A stretch of 64,000 bases of DNA, from positions 62,001-126,000 of the forward strand of contig CAXTIG010000005.1 in NCBI GenBank assembly GCA_964244295.1. Direction: 5' to 3'. This stretch comes from JAJAZB01 sp964244295. Its GTDB lineage: Bacteria; Bacteroidota; Bacteroidia; Cytophagales; Spirosomataceae. This document shows, one piece after another, positions 25,183 to 34,192 of the stretch (its first letter is position 1; each line of letters opens with the position of its first letter). The position numbers were made by a program, and so were the translations under genes. Below the pieces are notes generated by a model. It saw only the letters and a program-made list of their open reading frames with translations, ran no database searches and was not told the DNA's origin.

Positions 25183-27597
25183 CTATGCCCCGTACAGCCC
25201 CGGAAAGCGGTTGGGGTCGCTTTCGCTGAGCATCGCGTAGGCGATTTCAAAGACTTCTTCGGCGTTGGGTTTCGAGAAATAATCGCCGTCGGTGGTGTAG
25301 GCGGGGCGGTGGGGTTTGGCGGTGAGGGTCTGGGGCGAGGCGTCGAGCCAGCGCCAGGCTTTTTGTTCGTCCAGAATTTTGTGGAGAATAAAAGCCGAGG
25401 CTGCGCCGGGCATATCCTCGTCGGCGATGAGCAGACGATTGGTTTTTTTCACTGAGTCCAGAATCCGGTAGTGCAAATCGAAGGGCAGCAGCGTCTGCAC
25501 GTCGATGACCTCGGCGCTGATGCCCACCCCAGCGAGGCTGGCGGCGGCTTCGAGCACGATGCGGCACATCGAGCCGTAGGTGACGATGGTCAGGTCGCGG
25601 CCTTCGCGCAGTACCTCCGGCACACCGAGGGGTACGCAAATCTCGCTCAGGTTTTCGGGTACGCGTTCCTTGAGCCGGTAGCCGTTCAGGCTTTCGATGA
25701 CTAGCGCCGGGTCGTCGCCTTTCAACAGCGTGTGGTACAGGCCCACGGTCTGGGTCATGTTGCGGGGTACGCAGACCTGCATTCCGCGCAGACCATTCAC
25801 AATCAGGCCAATCGGCGAGCCGGAGTGCCACACGCCTTCGAGCCGGTGGCCCCGCGTCCGCACGATGACGGGCGCTTTCTGCCCGCCTACGGTGCGGTAG
25901 TGCAGACAGGCCAGATCATCGCTGAGGGTAGCGAAGGGGTAGAGAATGTAGTCGAGGTACTGCACCTCCACGATGGGCCGCAGCCCGCGCAATGCCGCCC
26001 CAATGCCCTGCCCGATGATGGTGGTTTCGCGGATGCCGGTGTCGGTGAGGCGGAGTTCGCCGTATTTTTTCTGCAAATCGTGCAGGGTCTGGTTCACGTC
26101 GCCGATCACGCCCACGTCTTCGCCAAGCACGAACACGCGCGGGTCGCGGGCCAGGATTTCGTCGAAAGCCTGGTTGAGGATTTCACGTCCGTCTACGCTG
26201 GGTGCGTCGTCGGCGTAGCGGGCGGGCACACCCTCCACCCGCAGCGGCGACTCGTCGGACTGGCTGTAGAGGTAGGAATGAAACCGGGTGAAGTTTTCGC
26301 CGAGCACCCGGTCGAGCCAGCCGCTGAGGTCGGCTTTGACGGGTAAATTTTCCATCCGCATTGCGCGGGCGGTTTTCCGAACGGCCATCACGGCGTCGTG
26401 CCGGACGGGGTTCTGGGCTTCGCGCAATTCCTGGAGGACGGCTTCAATTTCAGTCCGCGCGCCGCTTTCGCGGGCGGCCTGGGCGAGCAGGGTCAGGGCT
26501 TCGTCGTAATCCGAGCGCATGGAGGCGTTGTAGGCATCCCAGGCGGATTGGCGGGCGGTCTTCGCCGTTTTAACGGCTTCCGTTTCGATGGTCGTCAGTT
26601 CGTCGTCGCTGGCATAGCCGTTTTCCAGAATCCAGCGGCGAAAGAAGGCGTTGCAATCCAAGGTTTTTTCCCATTCCAGGCGTTCCTTCGACTTGTAGCG
26701 CTCGTGCGAACCCGAACTGGAATGGCCCTGCGGCTGGGTCACTTCCTCGACGTGAATCAAACTGGGTACGTGTTCGGTGCGGGCCAGGTGCGCGGCTCGC
26801 TGATAGGTCTCGACCAGGGCGGCGTAATCCCAGGCTTTTACGGTAAAAATCTCCAGGCCCGGCTCGTCGTCGCTGCGCTGAAAGCCCGCCAAGGCTCTAG
26901 AAATGCTGCTTTTGGTGGTCTGTAATTCAACCGGCACGGAAATGCCGTAGCCATCGTCCCAAACCGAAAACACGACCGGGATTTGCAACACGCCCGCCGC
27001 GTTGATGGCCTCGAAAAACATTCCCTGCGAGGTTGAGGCGTCGCCGATGGTGGCAAAACATACTTCGTTGCCCTGGTTGGAAAATTGGGCGAACGGCGCC
27101 AGTGCGGGGTTGTCGCGGTACAGTTTCGAGGCGTAACCCAGCCCGATGGCGCGGGGAATCTGCCCGGCGGTGGGCGAAATATCGCCCGCCGAATTGACGG
27201 TGGCGAGTTGGTCGCGCCAGCGCCCCTCTTCGTCCAGAATTCGGGTGGCGTAGTGGCCGTTCATCATCCGGCCCCCGGCGTGGGGGTCGGCGGCCACGTC
27301 GGTGTGGCCGTAGAGCTGGGCGAAATACTGTTGCCAGGTCAGGTCGCCTACGGCCACCACGAAGGTCTGGTCGCGGTAGTAGCCGGAGCGCCAGTCGCCG
27401 GGTTGGGTGGCGCGGGCCAGGGCGAGTTGGGCCAGTTCCTTGCCGTCGCCGTAAACGCCAAACTTGGCCCGCCCAGCAAACACCTCCCGCCGCACGATCA
27501 GGCTGCACTGCCGACTTTCGCAGGCCAGCCGGTAGTCCGTAAGCACATCCTGGCGGGTCAGGGCAATGGCTTCGCTCAAAAGTTCGTTAATCTGCAC
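25183..27597 (-). CDS. Fused E1 alpha-beta 2-oxoacid (branched-chain-type) dehydrogenase
   Basis: An 804-residue fusion of the E1 alpha and beta chains of a thiamine-diphosphate-dependent 2-oxoacid dehydrogenase, best matching 2-oxoisovalerate dehydrogenase. The N-terminal half contains the ThDP/Mg motif as IGDASTSQGMFFEAINAAG and the HSSSGSHERY phosphorylation-loop-like region. The C-terminal half starts at about residue 470 (DGREILNQAFDEILARDPRV) and has the transketolase pyrimidine domain (LGEDVG, TDTGIRETTIIGQGIGAALR). It decarboxylates the substrate and passes the acyl group to E2 lipoamide; E2 and E3 genes are not nearby. The start is a GTG at 27597. The fusion is usual in Bacteroidota. 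Confidence 0.92.
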   Translation of the reverse strand: MQINELLSEAIALTRQDVLTDYRLACESRQCSLIVRREVFAGRAKFGVYGDGKELAQLALARATQPGDWRSGYYRDQTFVVAVGDLTWQQYFAQLYGHTDVAADPHAGGRMMNGHYATRILDEEGRWRDQLATVNSAGDISPTAGQIPRAIGLGYASKLYRDNPALAPFAQFSNQGNEVCFATIGDASTSQGMFFEAINAAGVLQIPVVFSVWDDGYGISVPVELQTTKSSISRALAGFQRSDDEPGLEIFTVKAWDYAALVETYQRAAHLARTEHVPSLIHVEEVTQPQGHSSSGSHERYKSKERLEWEKTLDCNAFFRRWILENGYASDDELTTIETEAVKTAKTARQSAWDAYNASMRSDYDEALTLLAQAARESGARTEIEAVLQELREAQNPVRHDAVMAVRKTARAMRMENLPVKADLSGWLDRVLGENFTRFHSYLYSQSDESPLRVEGVPARYADDAPSVDGREILNQAFDEILARDPRVFVLGEDVGVIGDVNQTLHDLQKKYGELRLTDTGIRETTIIGQGIGAALRGLRPIVEVQYLDYILYPFATLSDDLACLHYRTVGGQKAPVIVRTRGHRLEGVWHSGSPIGLIVNGLRGMQVCVPRNMTQTVGLYHTLLKGDDPALVIESLNGYRLKERVPENLSEICVPLGVPEVLREGRDLTIVTYGSMCRIVLEAAASLAGVGISAEVIDVQTLLPFDLHYRILDSVKKTNRLLIADEDMPGAASAFILHKILDEQKAWRWLDASPQTLTAKPHRPAYTTDGDYFSKPNAEEVFEIAYAMLSESDPNRFPGLYGA

Positions 27598-27785
27598 GGT
27601 CGGGAGCGGGTTAAGGCCCTTGGTTTCCCGAAAAGGGGTTTTTTACGTCCCCTTCGGTAAATTTGGGGTGATCGGTAAAAATTGGAACGCCATTTGTTTG
27701 GTAAAAGTAACGACAAGTGAAGGTAGCTTCCAAAAAGCCCCTGAACCTCAGCCTGGCCCATTAACACATCGTTAACAGCGGGGTA

Positions 27786-27817
27786 TTTGGCGGCAGAAAA
27801 GGCAACCTTTACATTTG
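27786..27817 (+). promoter_or_regulatory. Bacteroidota promoter for the DUF1573 gene
   Basis: A -33 TTG (in TTTG, 27786-27789) and a -7 TACATTTG (27810-27817) are spaced by 20 nt. This is an excellent match to the TTG-N19-21-TAnnTTTG consensus of the primary Bacteroidota sigma factor. The ATG follows 43 nt downstream. Confidence 0.75.
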
Positions 27818-27860
27818 TTCGACCAATCACAAAAAATCAATTTTATCTCCTGTTTAAGCC

Positions 27861-28301
27861 ATGAAAAAAGCTATTTTGTTTGTCATCGCCTTTGTTGCTT
27901 TCGCAACGGTTAGTTTCGCCCAGGGCGTGCTGAAGTTCAAGTCGGAGAAGCACGATTTCGGGAAAGTGGACCAGGGCAAGCCCGCCACCCACTCCTTCGA
28001 GTTCGTCAACACGGGCAACCAGCCCGTGGTGATTTCCAACGCCCAGGCTTCCTGCGGCTGCACCACGCCCGACTGGACCAAGGACCCCATCCTGCCCGGC
28101 AAAACCGGCTTTGTGAAAGCCACCTACAACGCCGCCGCCGTGGGACCCTTCAACAAATCGGTGACGGTGGTGAGCAACGCCGAAACGCCCTCGCTGGTGT
28201 TGACACTCAGCGGCGAAGTGTCGCCGGTTAATGCCAACGTGGTGGCGGCTCCGGCTTCGGCTCCCAACCCAGCCGTGACGGCCCCCAAGAAAAAAGGTTG
28301 A
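27861..28301 (+). CDS. DUF1573 periplasmic/secreted protein
   Basis: A 146-residue protein with a signal peptide (cut after VSFAQ). The DUF1573 core shows the KHDFGKVDQG opening, FVNTGNQPVVISNAQASCGCT with the conserved CGC, and LPGKTGFVKATYNA. The fold is an Ig/ASH-like sandwich. The end is a short Pro/Ala-rich tail and a Lys-rich tip (APKKKG). Many Bacteroidota express such proteins at high level; the role is not settled. It has its own promoter and terminator, so it is monocistronic. Confidence 0.9.
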   Translation: MKKAILFVIAFVAFATVSFAQGVLKFKSEKHDFGKVDQGKPATHSFEFVNTGNQPVVISNAQASCGCTTPDWTKDPILPGKTGFVKATYNAAAVGPFNKSVTVVSNAETPSLVLTLSGEVSPVNANVVAAPASAPNPAVTAPKKKG

Positions 28302-28316
28302 AACCAGCCCGTTTTC

Positions 28317-28360
28317 AAAAACAAAGGCCATTTCCAGGATTGGGAATGGCCTTTGTTTTT
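28317..28360 (+). terminator. Intrinsic terminator after DUF1573
   Basis: The stem AAAAACAAAGGCCATT pairs with AATGGCCTTTGTTTTT, 12-nt loop, ending in a T-run, 15 nt after the stop codon. Confidence 0.92.
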
Positions 28361-28432
28361 TTGTCGTCTTTCCTTCGCCAAATCTCCTACTTTGCTTTTC
28401 CATAGCCCGATGCGGCTATTCTTTCCCTAGCT

Positions 28433-29152
28433 GTGCGCCATTTTCTTTTCGCCCTGAGCACTTGGGTGCTGTTTCAACCTGCCCTGTTTGCCCAACCAAA
28501 TCCTGACACCACCCGTCATCGGGTCGGTTTCCGGCCTTTCCTCGCGCCGGTAGTACTGATGGCGGGCGGCCTGGCCACCGTGGGGAATCTGAGCCAAACC
28601 GTGCAGGGCGAGGTATTGAAACGCTACCCGCATGGCCTCGACACCCGCGCCGATGACGTTCTGCAATTCGTCCCGACGGTGGTGATGCTGGGCCTGGGAA
28701 CCACAGGGGTGGAAGGGAAACACCGACTTAAAGACCAACTCATCCTGACGCTGCTCTCGCACGGCCTGGCCCAGAGCATCACGCAGGGTCTGAAGCACAC
28801 CGTACAATACTCCCGCCCCGACAGCGACGAGAACGATGCGTTCCCGTCAGGTCACGCGACGATGGCTTTCACGGGGGCGGCGCTGCTGGCTCACGAGTAC
28901 GGCGGACGGAGCGCTTGGTACAGCGTCGGTGGCTACGGAGTGGCTGCTTCGGTGGGCGCGATTCGGGTACTGAAAAAACGCCATTGGCTCGCCGACGTGC
29001 TTTTCGGCGCGGGGGTGGGCATCGGGGCTACCGAGGGGATTTACGCCCTGTATCCCTGGCTGCAACGTAACCTGTTCAAGTCAAAAACCAGCGCACTTCT
29101 GCCAACCTACAACGGGCACAGCGCGGGACTTTGCTGGATAGCGGTGTTTTGA
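28433..29152 (+). CDS. PAP2-family phosphatase
   Basis: A 239-residue protein with an N-terminal signal sequence (cut near ALFAQ). The three PAP2 motifs are present: KHTVQYSRP (KxxxxxxRP type), FPSGHAT (PSGH) and SVGAIRVLKKRHWLADV (SRxxxxxHxxxD type, with Gly-Ala before the Arg). The His of PSGH and the later His/Asp are the catalytic residues of lipid or undecaprenyl-phosphate phosphatases. The active site faces the periplasm. The start is a GTG at 28433. The substrate is uncertain. No co-transcribed partner is evident. Confidence 0.9.
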   Translation: MRHFLFALSTWVLFQPALFAQPNPDTTRHRVGFRPFLAPVVLMAGGLATVGNLSQTVQGEVLKRYPHGLDTRADDVLQFVPTVVMLGLGTTGVEGKHRLKDQLILTLLSHGLAQSITQGLKHTVQYSRPDSDENDAFPSGHATMAFTGAALLAHEYGGRSAWYSVGGYGVAASVGAIRVLKKRHWLADVLFGAGVGIGATEGIYALYPWLQRNLFKSKTSALLPTYNGHSAGLCWIAVF

Positions 29153-29497
29153 ACACGCCGCTTTTCCTCCGGCGGGTCGGGCATCGCTGCACTCAAAATA
29201 CCCGTTGAAAGGTACTCAGATTTTTTTTTCAAAAACTTTCACCCGTCCAAATCCATCCACCGCCCATTCCCGTATATTAAGTTGTACAACTTGATTACCA
29301 ACCGGGTGTGGCCATCAGGCTTGCCCGAAACGGTAGTTTAAGGTGTGGGTTAATTCTTCAGTACAAGAGGCTTCCAGTTTGGGGGCCTCTTGTCTTTTCG
29401 CCCCGTCTAGCCTGCTTTCTATCCCGTTTGAGGTTCACTCGGAATTCTAGGCTCAACCAATGGCAGAGTTTTTTCGCTATGCGTTACCCTCTGGAGA
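29153..29497. promoter_or_regulatory. Control region upstream of the ECF sigma factor
   Basis: About 345 bases. At 29279-29292 there is a perfect 14-nt palindrome AAGTTGTACAACTT, the kind of site a dimeric regulator binds. At 29364-29392, CAAGAGGC and GCCTCTTG form a stem followed by TCTTTT, which could be an attenuator or terminator of a short leader. No coding frame is convincing here. Confidence 0.5.
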
Positions 29498-30199
29498 ATG
29501 ATGTCGGCCAGCCGGCACACTCCGGGCAACCCATCCATGCGAACCCGCCCCCATCCCTTTGCATTCTTCGCTACCGTCCGTAGCTTTGTCCACCCCAAAC
29601 CCACCGTCCCGTTGAGCAAACGCCGAACTTTGATTGCCGAGACCGACCTGGTGGCCCTTTTACAGGGCCGCGACCAGCGGGGGTTTGCCTTACTCTACGA
29701 TAATTATTCGGGGGCACTCTACGGCATCATCCTCAAAATCGTCCGTTCGGAAGAAATTGCCGCCGATGTCATGCAGGATGCCTTCGTGAAAATCTGGCGC
29801 AATATCGACGCGTACCACGCCGGAAAAGGCACCCTCTTCACCTGGATTCTGAACGTGGCCCGCAACACGGCTATCGATAAAATCCGCTCTCAGGACTTCC
29901 AACAGAACAGTCAAAACCAACCCATTGAAAATTTCGTAGGTGTTGTCGAGCAGGACAATCCCGTGGAGATGCAGGTGGACGCCATCGGCATGAGACGGGT
30001 AGTAGCCGGGTTAAAACCTGAATACCGCGTCCTGATCGAGCAAATTTATTTTCAGGGGTACACGCAGGCCGAAGTAGCCGAAGAATTGGCCATTCCGCTT
30101 GGCACAGTAAAAACCCGTGTCAAAGCGGCACTGACCCAACTCCGCCGTTTGCTGGCAGGGCTGACTACGCTGCTTCTTACCTGGCTGACTACGCCCTGA
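29498..30199 (+). CDS. ECF-type RNA polymerase sigma factor
   Basis: A sigma-70 family ECF factor. Region 2 runs from LYDNYSGALYGIILKIV through AADVMQDAFVKIWRNIDAY, and region 4 ends with GYTQAEVAEELAIPLGTVKTR. It directs RNA polymerase to envelope or stress genes under control of the anti-sigma factor encoded 11 nt downstream. The ATG at 29498 gives 233 residues, but the first 38 are atypical (Pro/His-rich). The real start may be the TTG at 29612 (SKRRTLIAETD), giving the common length of about 195. Confidence 0.9.
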   Translation: MMSASRHTPGNPSMRTRPHPFAFFATVRSFVHPKPTVPLSKRRTLIAETDLVALLQGRDQRGFALLYDNYSGALYGIILKIVRSEEIAADVMQDAFVKIWRNIDAYHAGKGTLFTWILNVARNTAIDKIRSQDFQQNSQNQPIENFVGVVEQDNPVEMQVDAIGMRRVVAGLKPEYRVLIEQIYFQGYTQAEVAEELAIPLGTVKTRVKAALTQLRRLLAGLTTLLLTWLTTP

Positions 30200-30210
30200 A
30201 CCACCTACAA

Positions 30211-31047
30211 TTGAAAAGCAACTTGAATGCTCCCGATTACATAGCGTCTGGCATCCTCGAAAGCTACGTGCTGGGGCTGACCTCTTCGTCGGAAACGGCG
30301 GAGGTGGATCAATACGCCCGGCAATATCCTGAAGTAGCAGCCGAAATCGTGGCCCTCCGGGCGGCACTCGAAGAGTACGCCCTGACGTTTGAACAAGAAC
30401 CGCCCGCCGCACTGCGCGATCAGGTTCTGGCGACCTTGAAAAATCTAGACGAACCGGCAGAGGAGTCAGAGACGGGTGGCCGGGAAATTGTCCTTCCTAC
30501 CACGGCCCCTGCGATGTCGATTCACCGGACGGGGCAGTTTTCCTGGCTCGTGGCGGCTTCCTGGGCCTTTCTGGCGCTGAGCCTGCTGGGCAACCTGTTG
30601 CTTTATTCGCGCTGGCGTTCGAGCGAGGAACGCCTCACCCTCGCCGAAGCCCAGAACAACACCCTCGCCCAGCGCGTAGACGTGCAGCAAGCCCGGTATT
30701 CAGACGAACTAACTGCTTTGCAAGACCCGGCTACCCGCAAAATCGACCTGAAAGGAACGCCCGACCTGCCCAACGCCCGCGCTGTAGTGTACTGGAACGC
30801 GCCCAGCCGGAAAGTGTATTTGGCTTCGGGCCAATTGCCCGCCGCGCCCACTGGCAAACAATACCAGCTTTGGGCCATCGTCGACGGCAAGCCCGTGGAC
30901 GCGGGTGTGTTCAACCTCGAAACTGGACTGTTGCGACTTAAAGACATGAGTACCGCCCAAGCTTTTGCCATTTCACTCGAAACAACGGGTGGTAGCACCA
31001 CCGAACTAGGTCCGAAAGGCCCCGTAGTGTTGTTGGGTGGGGTTTGA
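30211..31047 (+). CDS. Anti-sigma factor, RskA-like, membrane-anchored
   Basis: A 278-residue partner of the ECF sigma factor. The N-terminal cytosolic domain (DYIASGILESYVLGLTS) is the zinc-less anti-sigma helix bundle. One membrane helix lies at about 111-132 (SWLVAASWAFLALSLLGNLLL), followed by a coiled coil. The periplasmic RskA-type domain contains GKQYQLWAIVDGKPVDAGVF. It starts with a TTG 11 nt after the sigma gene, so the two form one operon. Proteolysis of the anti-sigma factor normally releases sigma; no protease gene is adjacent. Confidence 0.9.
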   Translation: MKSNLNAPDYIASGILESYVLGLTSSSETAEVDQYARQYPEVAAEIVALRAALEEYALTFEQEPPAALRDQVLATLKNLDEPAEESETGGREIVLPTTAPAMSIHRTGQFSWLVAASWAFLALSLLGNLLLYSRWRSSEERLTLAEAQNNTLAQRVDVQQARYSDELTALQDPATRKIDLKGTPDLPNARAVVYWNAPSRKVYLASGQLPAAPTGKQYQLWAIVDGKPVDAGVFNLETGLLRLKDMSTAQAFAISLETTGGSTTELGPKGPVVLLGGV

Positions 31048-31087
31048 CTTTGAAAAGTGCTGATTTGAAAATTGGCCCTTAAAATCA

Positions 31088-31117
31088 AAAAAGCCCTGCA
31101 TTGCTGCGGGGCTTTTT
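31088..31117. terminator. Bidirectional terminator between anti-sigma gene and hemD
   Basis: AAAAAGCCCTGC pairs with GCGGGGCTTTTT (one G-T pair, 6-nt loop). It sits between converging genes. Confidence 0.88.
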
Positions 31118-31168
31118 CATTTTCAAATTGCAACATTCTCAAACGGTGCGACGAATCGCTTTTCAAAT

Positions 31169-31960
31169 TCAAACCAACCCGTTCGCCTTTTTGATGTACA
31201 GCTCCAATGCGCCGGTCATGGAAGGAGCATTGGGTAGCGGGGCTTCGATATCGAGAATAAGCCCGGCATCGGTCACGGCTTTGGCGGTGGTGGGGCCGAA
31301 GGCCGCGATGCGGGTTTTGTTTTGCTTGAAATCGGGGAAATTTTCGTACAGCGACTTAATACCTGAGGGACTAAAAAACGCGAGGATGTCGTAGAAAACT
31401 TCTTCCAAATCCGACAGATCCGCCGAGACAGTTTCGTACATCACGGCTTCAGTCAGGTGCAAATCATTGGTTCCCATGAATTCGGGAATGTCGTTGCGGC
31501 GCTTGTCGGAGCAGGGAAAAAGAAACTTTTCGGTTTTGTGTTTTTTAATCAGATCGAGGAGTTCGGCGGCGGTTTTGGTACCCGTAAAAATTTTCCGTTT
31601 CCGGATTACGATGTATTTCTGAAGGTAATTGGCCGTCTGCTCGGTGATGCAGAAATACTTCATCTCCGGCGGCATTTCTAGTTTGGCTTCTTTGCAAACG
31701 CGGAAAAAATGGTCGACGGCGTTGCGGCTCGTGAAGATGATGGCCGTGTGGTCGAGGATGTTAATGCGTTGTTTAGCGCGGAAGTCTTTGTAGGAAATTC
31801 CCCGCACTTCGATGAACGGACGGAAATCAATCGTGATGCCGTAGTGGCGGGCCAGTTCAAAGTAGGGGGATTTCTCGTCGGTAGGCCGGGCCTGCGTGAC
31901 TAGAATACTCGCTACCTTCATCAGTCGTTCGGGGTGGTTTTTGACCAGCGTTTCGCTCAT
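31169..31960 (-). CDS. hemD: Uroporphyrinogen-III synthase
   Basis: A haem biosynthesis enzyme that cyclises hydroxymethylbilane with ring D inversion. The 263-residue protein has the two-lobed HemD pattern: SILVTQARP at the start, TAIIFTSRNAVDHFF, then FLFPCSDKRRNDIPEF and ILAFFSPSGIKSLYENF, and TRIAAFGPTTAKAV near the end, including the conserved Tyr/Ser-rich active-site cleft. The Met at 31921 (MKVASILV) is a plausible alternative start. The neighbour upstream is a DUF4271 gene, a pairing common in Bacteroidota that supports the call. Confidence 0.88.
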   Translation of the reverse strand: MSETLVKNHPERLMKVASILVTQARPTDEKSPYFELARHYGITIDFRPFIEVRGISYKDFRAKQRINILDHTAIIFTSRNAVDHFFRVCKEAKLEMPPEMKYFCITEQTANYLQKYIVIRKRKIFTGTKTAAELLDLIKKHKTEKFLFPCSDKRRNDIPEFMGTNDLHLTEAVMYETVSADLSDLEEVFYDILAFFSPSGIKSLYENFPDFKQNKTRIAAFGPTTAKAVTDAGLILDIEAPLPNAPSMTGALELYIKKANGLV

Positions 31961-32012
31961 GCAGTCGTACCAAAATTAGTGAAAGCGATTAACCAACCGA
32001 ATCGTCACTCCA

Positions 32013-33296
32013 TCACAGGGCGAAACGAATACCCACGATAATGGGGATCAATTCGACGATGCAAAGGTAGGAAAAAAGGTAGAGGTTTTTGACGGAAGCC
32101 AACTTATTTATCGAAAAGTACAATAACCCCAGTCGTACTAAATAGAACAATACCACCGGCACAAATACGTACTGATCGGACTGTCGGCTGAGGCCCGGAA
32201 ACGATACTTCAACCACCATAATTACCAGCAGCAACCCGCTGAAATACAGACTCGAAGCCTGGATAATTTTAAAGAAGTGGTAATCGACCAACCGCTCGAA
32301 GCGATACAATCCGCCGAGTACATTCAACACCAAGTATTTTCCCATAAACAGGGCGAACATCAGCAGGGTCACTTCCAGAAAGTTCAGAAACAAACTGCCC
32401 AGCGTTTGCCCTTCGCGCAACAGCAGTTGAGACGCGAACAAGTCGAGGTTTTCGTTGGCGACCAGCATATAGAAATAGGCCAGGCTCAGGCTCAGGTGGA
32501 GCACGAAAAATAAGTTGCTGGCGTCGAGGCTGGTGTTGATCGAAAGGGTTGGGTCGCGGGGGTTGACTGTGAGTAAATCACGCGGGCTGAAAATTCGGGT
32601 GAAGGCTTTGTGGTAGGCCAAAAACAGAAAAGCAAAACTCAGCAGGAGCAGCAAACCACCCAGGACGAAGAAATTGCCGAAGGCATCGGCGGTGGGGCGG
32701 GGTTTGGCCAGCAGCAAGTCGCCCGCTACCGCTACGGGGCGCTGGTTGGCGACGCGCTGGTAGCCAAGCAGTACTTTCTTGTCGGCGGGAGTTGCCGCTC
32801 CCGTACCCATTTGCCGACTGTAAAACGTGAGCAGCAGTTCGGGCTTTCGGTAGCGCCGGTAGAGGCTGTCCACGTTGAGCACCACCCAGGTGCCCGCCCG
32901 GATTTGCCGTTGAAGCGAGGCATCGAAAAACAGGTATCCCTCCCCTTCCGAAAAACAAAGCAGGCGGTAGTGCCGGGCCGTTTCGAGGTTCAGAAACAAG
33001 CTGAACGAACTATACGCAGCGTGCCGCTCCTGGATGTAGGGAACGTAGGTTTTCACGCCTTCGTCGTACACTTGCCAATCATCGGCGTAATCGTGAACAA
33101 GGTAAAACTGCCGCTCTGGGCCGACTCCCTGGGCGCGACCAGAATGGGAAATGGAGAATGAAGAATGAAGAGTTAAAATCAATACCAGCCTGAAAACCAA
33201 AAACCTGTGAGCCAAAGGCAGGCCCACAGGTTTGGTTCTTTGCTGCAAAAATGAAAAACGAACGAATGCCTTCAAGTTCAACTTTTCTCTTTTCAC
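32013..33296 (-). CDS. DUF4271 integral membrane protein
   Basis: A protein with an extracytoplasmic N-terminal part (QFYLVHDYADDWQVYDEG) and about seven membrane helices in the C-terminal DUF4271 domain (LGGLLLLLSFAFLFLAYHK to IVELIPIIVGI). The function is unknown. It precedes hemD, the usual Bacteroidota neighbourhood. The start is doubtful. The GTG at 33296 overlaps the sucD stop, but the sequence it adds runs through a likely sucD terminator (33195-33237) and simple-repeat DNA. The TTG at 33182 or a later codon may be the true start, in which case a normal signal peptide would be missing. Confidence 0.75.
   Translation of the reverse strand: MKREKLNLKAFVRFSFLQQRTKPVGLPLAHRFLVFRLVLILTLHSSFSISHSGRAQGVGPERQFYLVHDYADDWQVYDEGVKTYVPYIQERHAAYSSFSLFLNLETARHYRLLCFSEGEGYLFFDASLQRQIRAGTWVVLNVDSLYRRYRKPELLLTFYSRQMGTGAATPADKKVLLGYQRVANQRPVAVAGDLLLAKPRPTADAFGNFFVLGGLLLLLSFAFLFLAYHKAFTRIFSPRDLLTVNPRDPTLSINTSLDASNLFFVLHLSLSLAYFYMLVANENLDLFASQLLLREGQTLGSLFLNFLEVTLLMFALFMGKYLVLNVLGGLYRFERLVDYHFFKIIQASSLYFSGLLLVIMVVEVSFPGLSRQSDQYVFVPVVLFYLVRLGLLYFSINKLASVKNLYLFSYLCIVELIPIIVGIRFAL
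33195..33237 (-). terminator. Probable sucD terminator
   Basis: Read on the minus strand, AACCAAACCTGTGGGCC pairs with GGCTCACAGGTTTTTGGTT around a short loop and ends in T-rich sequence. It lies 56 nt beyond the sucD stop, inside the longest reading frame of the DUF4271 gene. Confidence 0.7.
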
Positions 33297-34192
33297 TCTT
33301 CACTCTTCACTACCGAGGTTTCTTCCAGCGCCCTGACCATCGTTTCGCCGATGAGGGCGGGCGATTCGACTACGTAGATACCGCAGTCGCGCATGATTTG
33401 CATTTTGGCGGCGGCCGTGTCGTCGGCCCCGCCGATGATGGCCCCGGCGTGACCCATCCGGCGGCCTTTGGGGGCGGTTTGGCCCGCAATGAAACCCACG
33501 ACGGGCTTCTGGTTGCCAGTCGATTTGATCCAGTGAGCGGCTTCGGCTTCCATGCCGCCGCCGATTTCGCCGATCATCACGATGCCCTCGGTTTCGGGGT
33601 CATTCATGAGCAGTTCAACGGCCTCCTTCGTGGTGGTGCCGATGATGGGATCGCCGCCGATGCCGATGGCGGTGGTCTGACCCAGCCCAGCTTTGGTGAG
33701 TTGGTCCACGGCCTCGTAGGTGAGCGTGCCCGATTTCGAGACAATGCCGATTTTGCCTTTCTGAAAAATAAAGCCCGGCATGATGCCCACCTTGCATTCG
33801 TCGGCGGTCATGACACCGGGACAGTTGGGGCCGATGAGCGTCACGCCCCGGTCTTTGACGTACTCCTTGGCGTAAATCATATCCTTCGTCGGAATGCCTT
33901 CGGTGATGGCGATGATCACCCCGATACCCGCGTCGGCGGCCTCCATGATGGCATCGGCGGCAAAAGCCGGGGGGACAAAAATGATGCTGACGTTGGCCCC
34001 GGTCGTGTCCACGGCATCCTGTACGGTGTTGAACACCGGCTTGCCGAGGTGCTGGCTACCGCCTTTGCCCGGCGTGACACCGCCCACGACGTTGGTGCCG
34101 TATTCGAGCATTTGCTGGGCATGAAACGACCCTTCCGAACCCGTGAATCCCTGGACAATCACCTTAGAATTCTTGTTGACTAAAACGCTCAT
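33293..34192 (-). CDS. sucD: Succinate-CoA ligase (ADP/GDP-forming), alpha subunit
   Basis: A TCA-cycle enzyme interconverting succinyl-CoA and succinate with substrate-level phosphorylation. The 299-residue protein has the CoA-binding Rossmann start (VIVQGFTGSEGSFHAQQM), the PNCPG loop and the C-terminal GRRMGHAGAIIGG stretch with the His that becomes phosphorylated. ATG 34192 is chosen because family similarity begins at MSVLVNKNSK; a longer frame upstream has no similarity. A TACCTTTG -7-like box lies about 28 nt upstream on the minus strand (34220-34227). sucC is not adjacent. Confidence 0.95.
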   Translation of the reverse strand: MSVLVNKNSKVIVQGFTGSEGSFHAQQMLEYGTNVVGGVTPGKGGSQHLGKPVFNTVQDAVDTTGANVSIIFVPPAFAADAIMEAADAGIGVIIAITEGIPTKDMIYAKEYVKDRGVTLIGPNCPGVMTADECKVGIMPGFIFQKGKIGIVSKSGTLTYEAVDQLTKAGLGQTTAIGIGGDPIIGTTTKEAVELLMNDPETEGIVMIGEIGGGMEAEAAHWIKSTGNQKPVVGFIAGQTAPKGRRMGHAGAIIGGADDTAAAKMQIMRDCGIYVVESPALIGETMVRALEETSVVKSEE

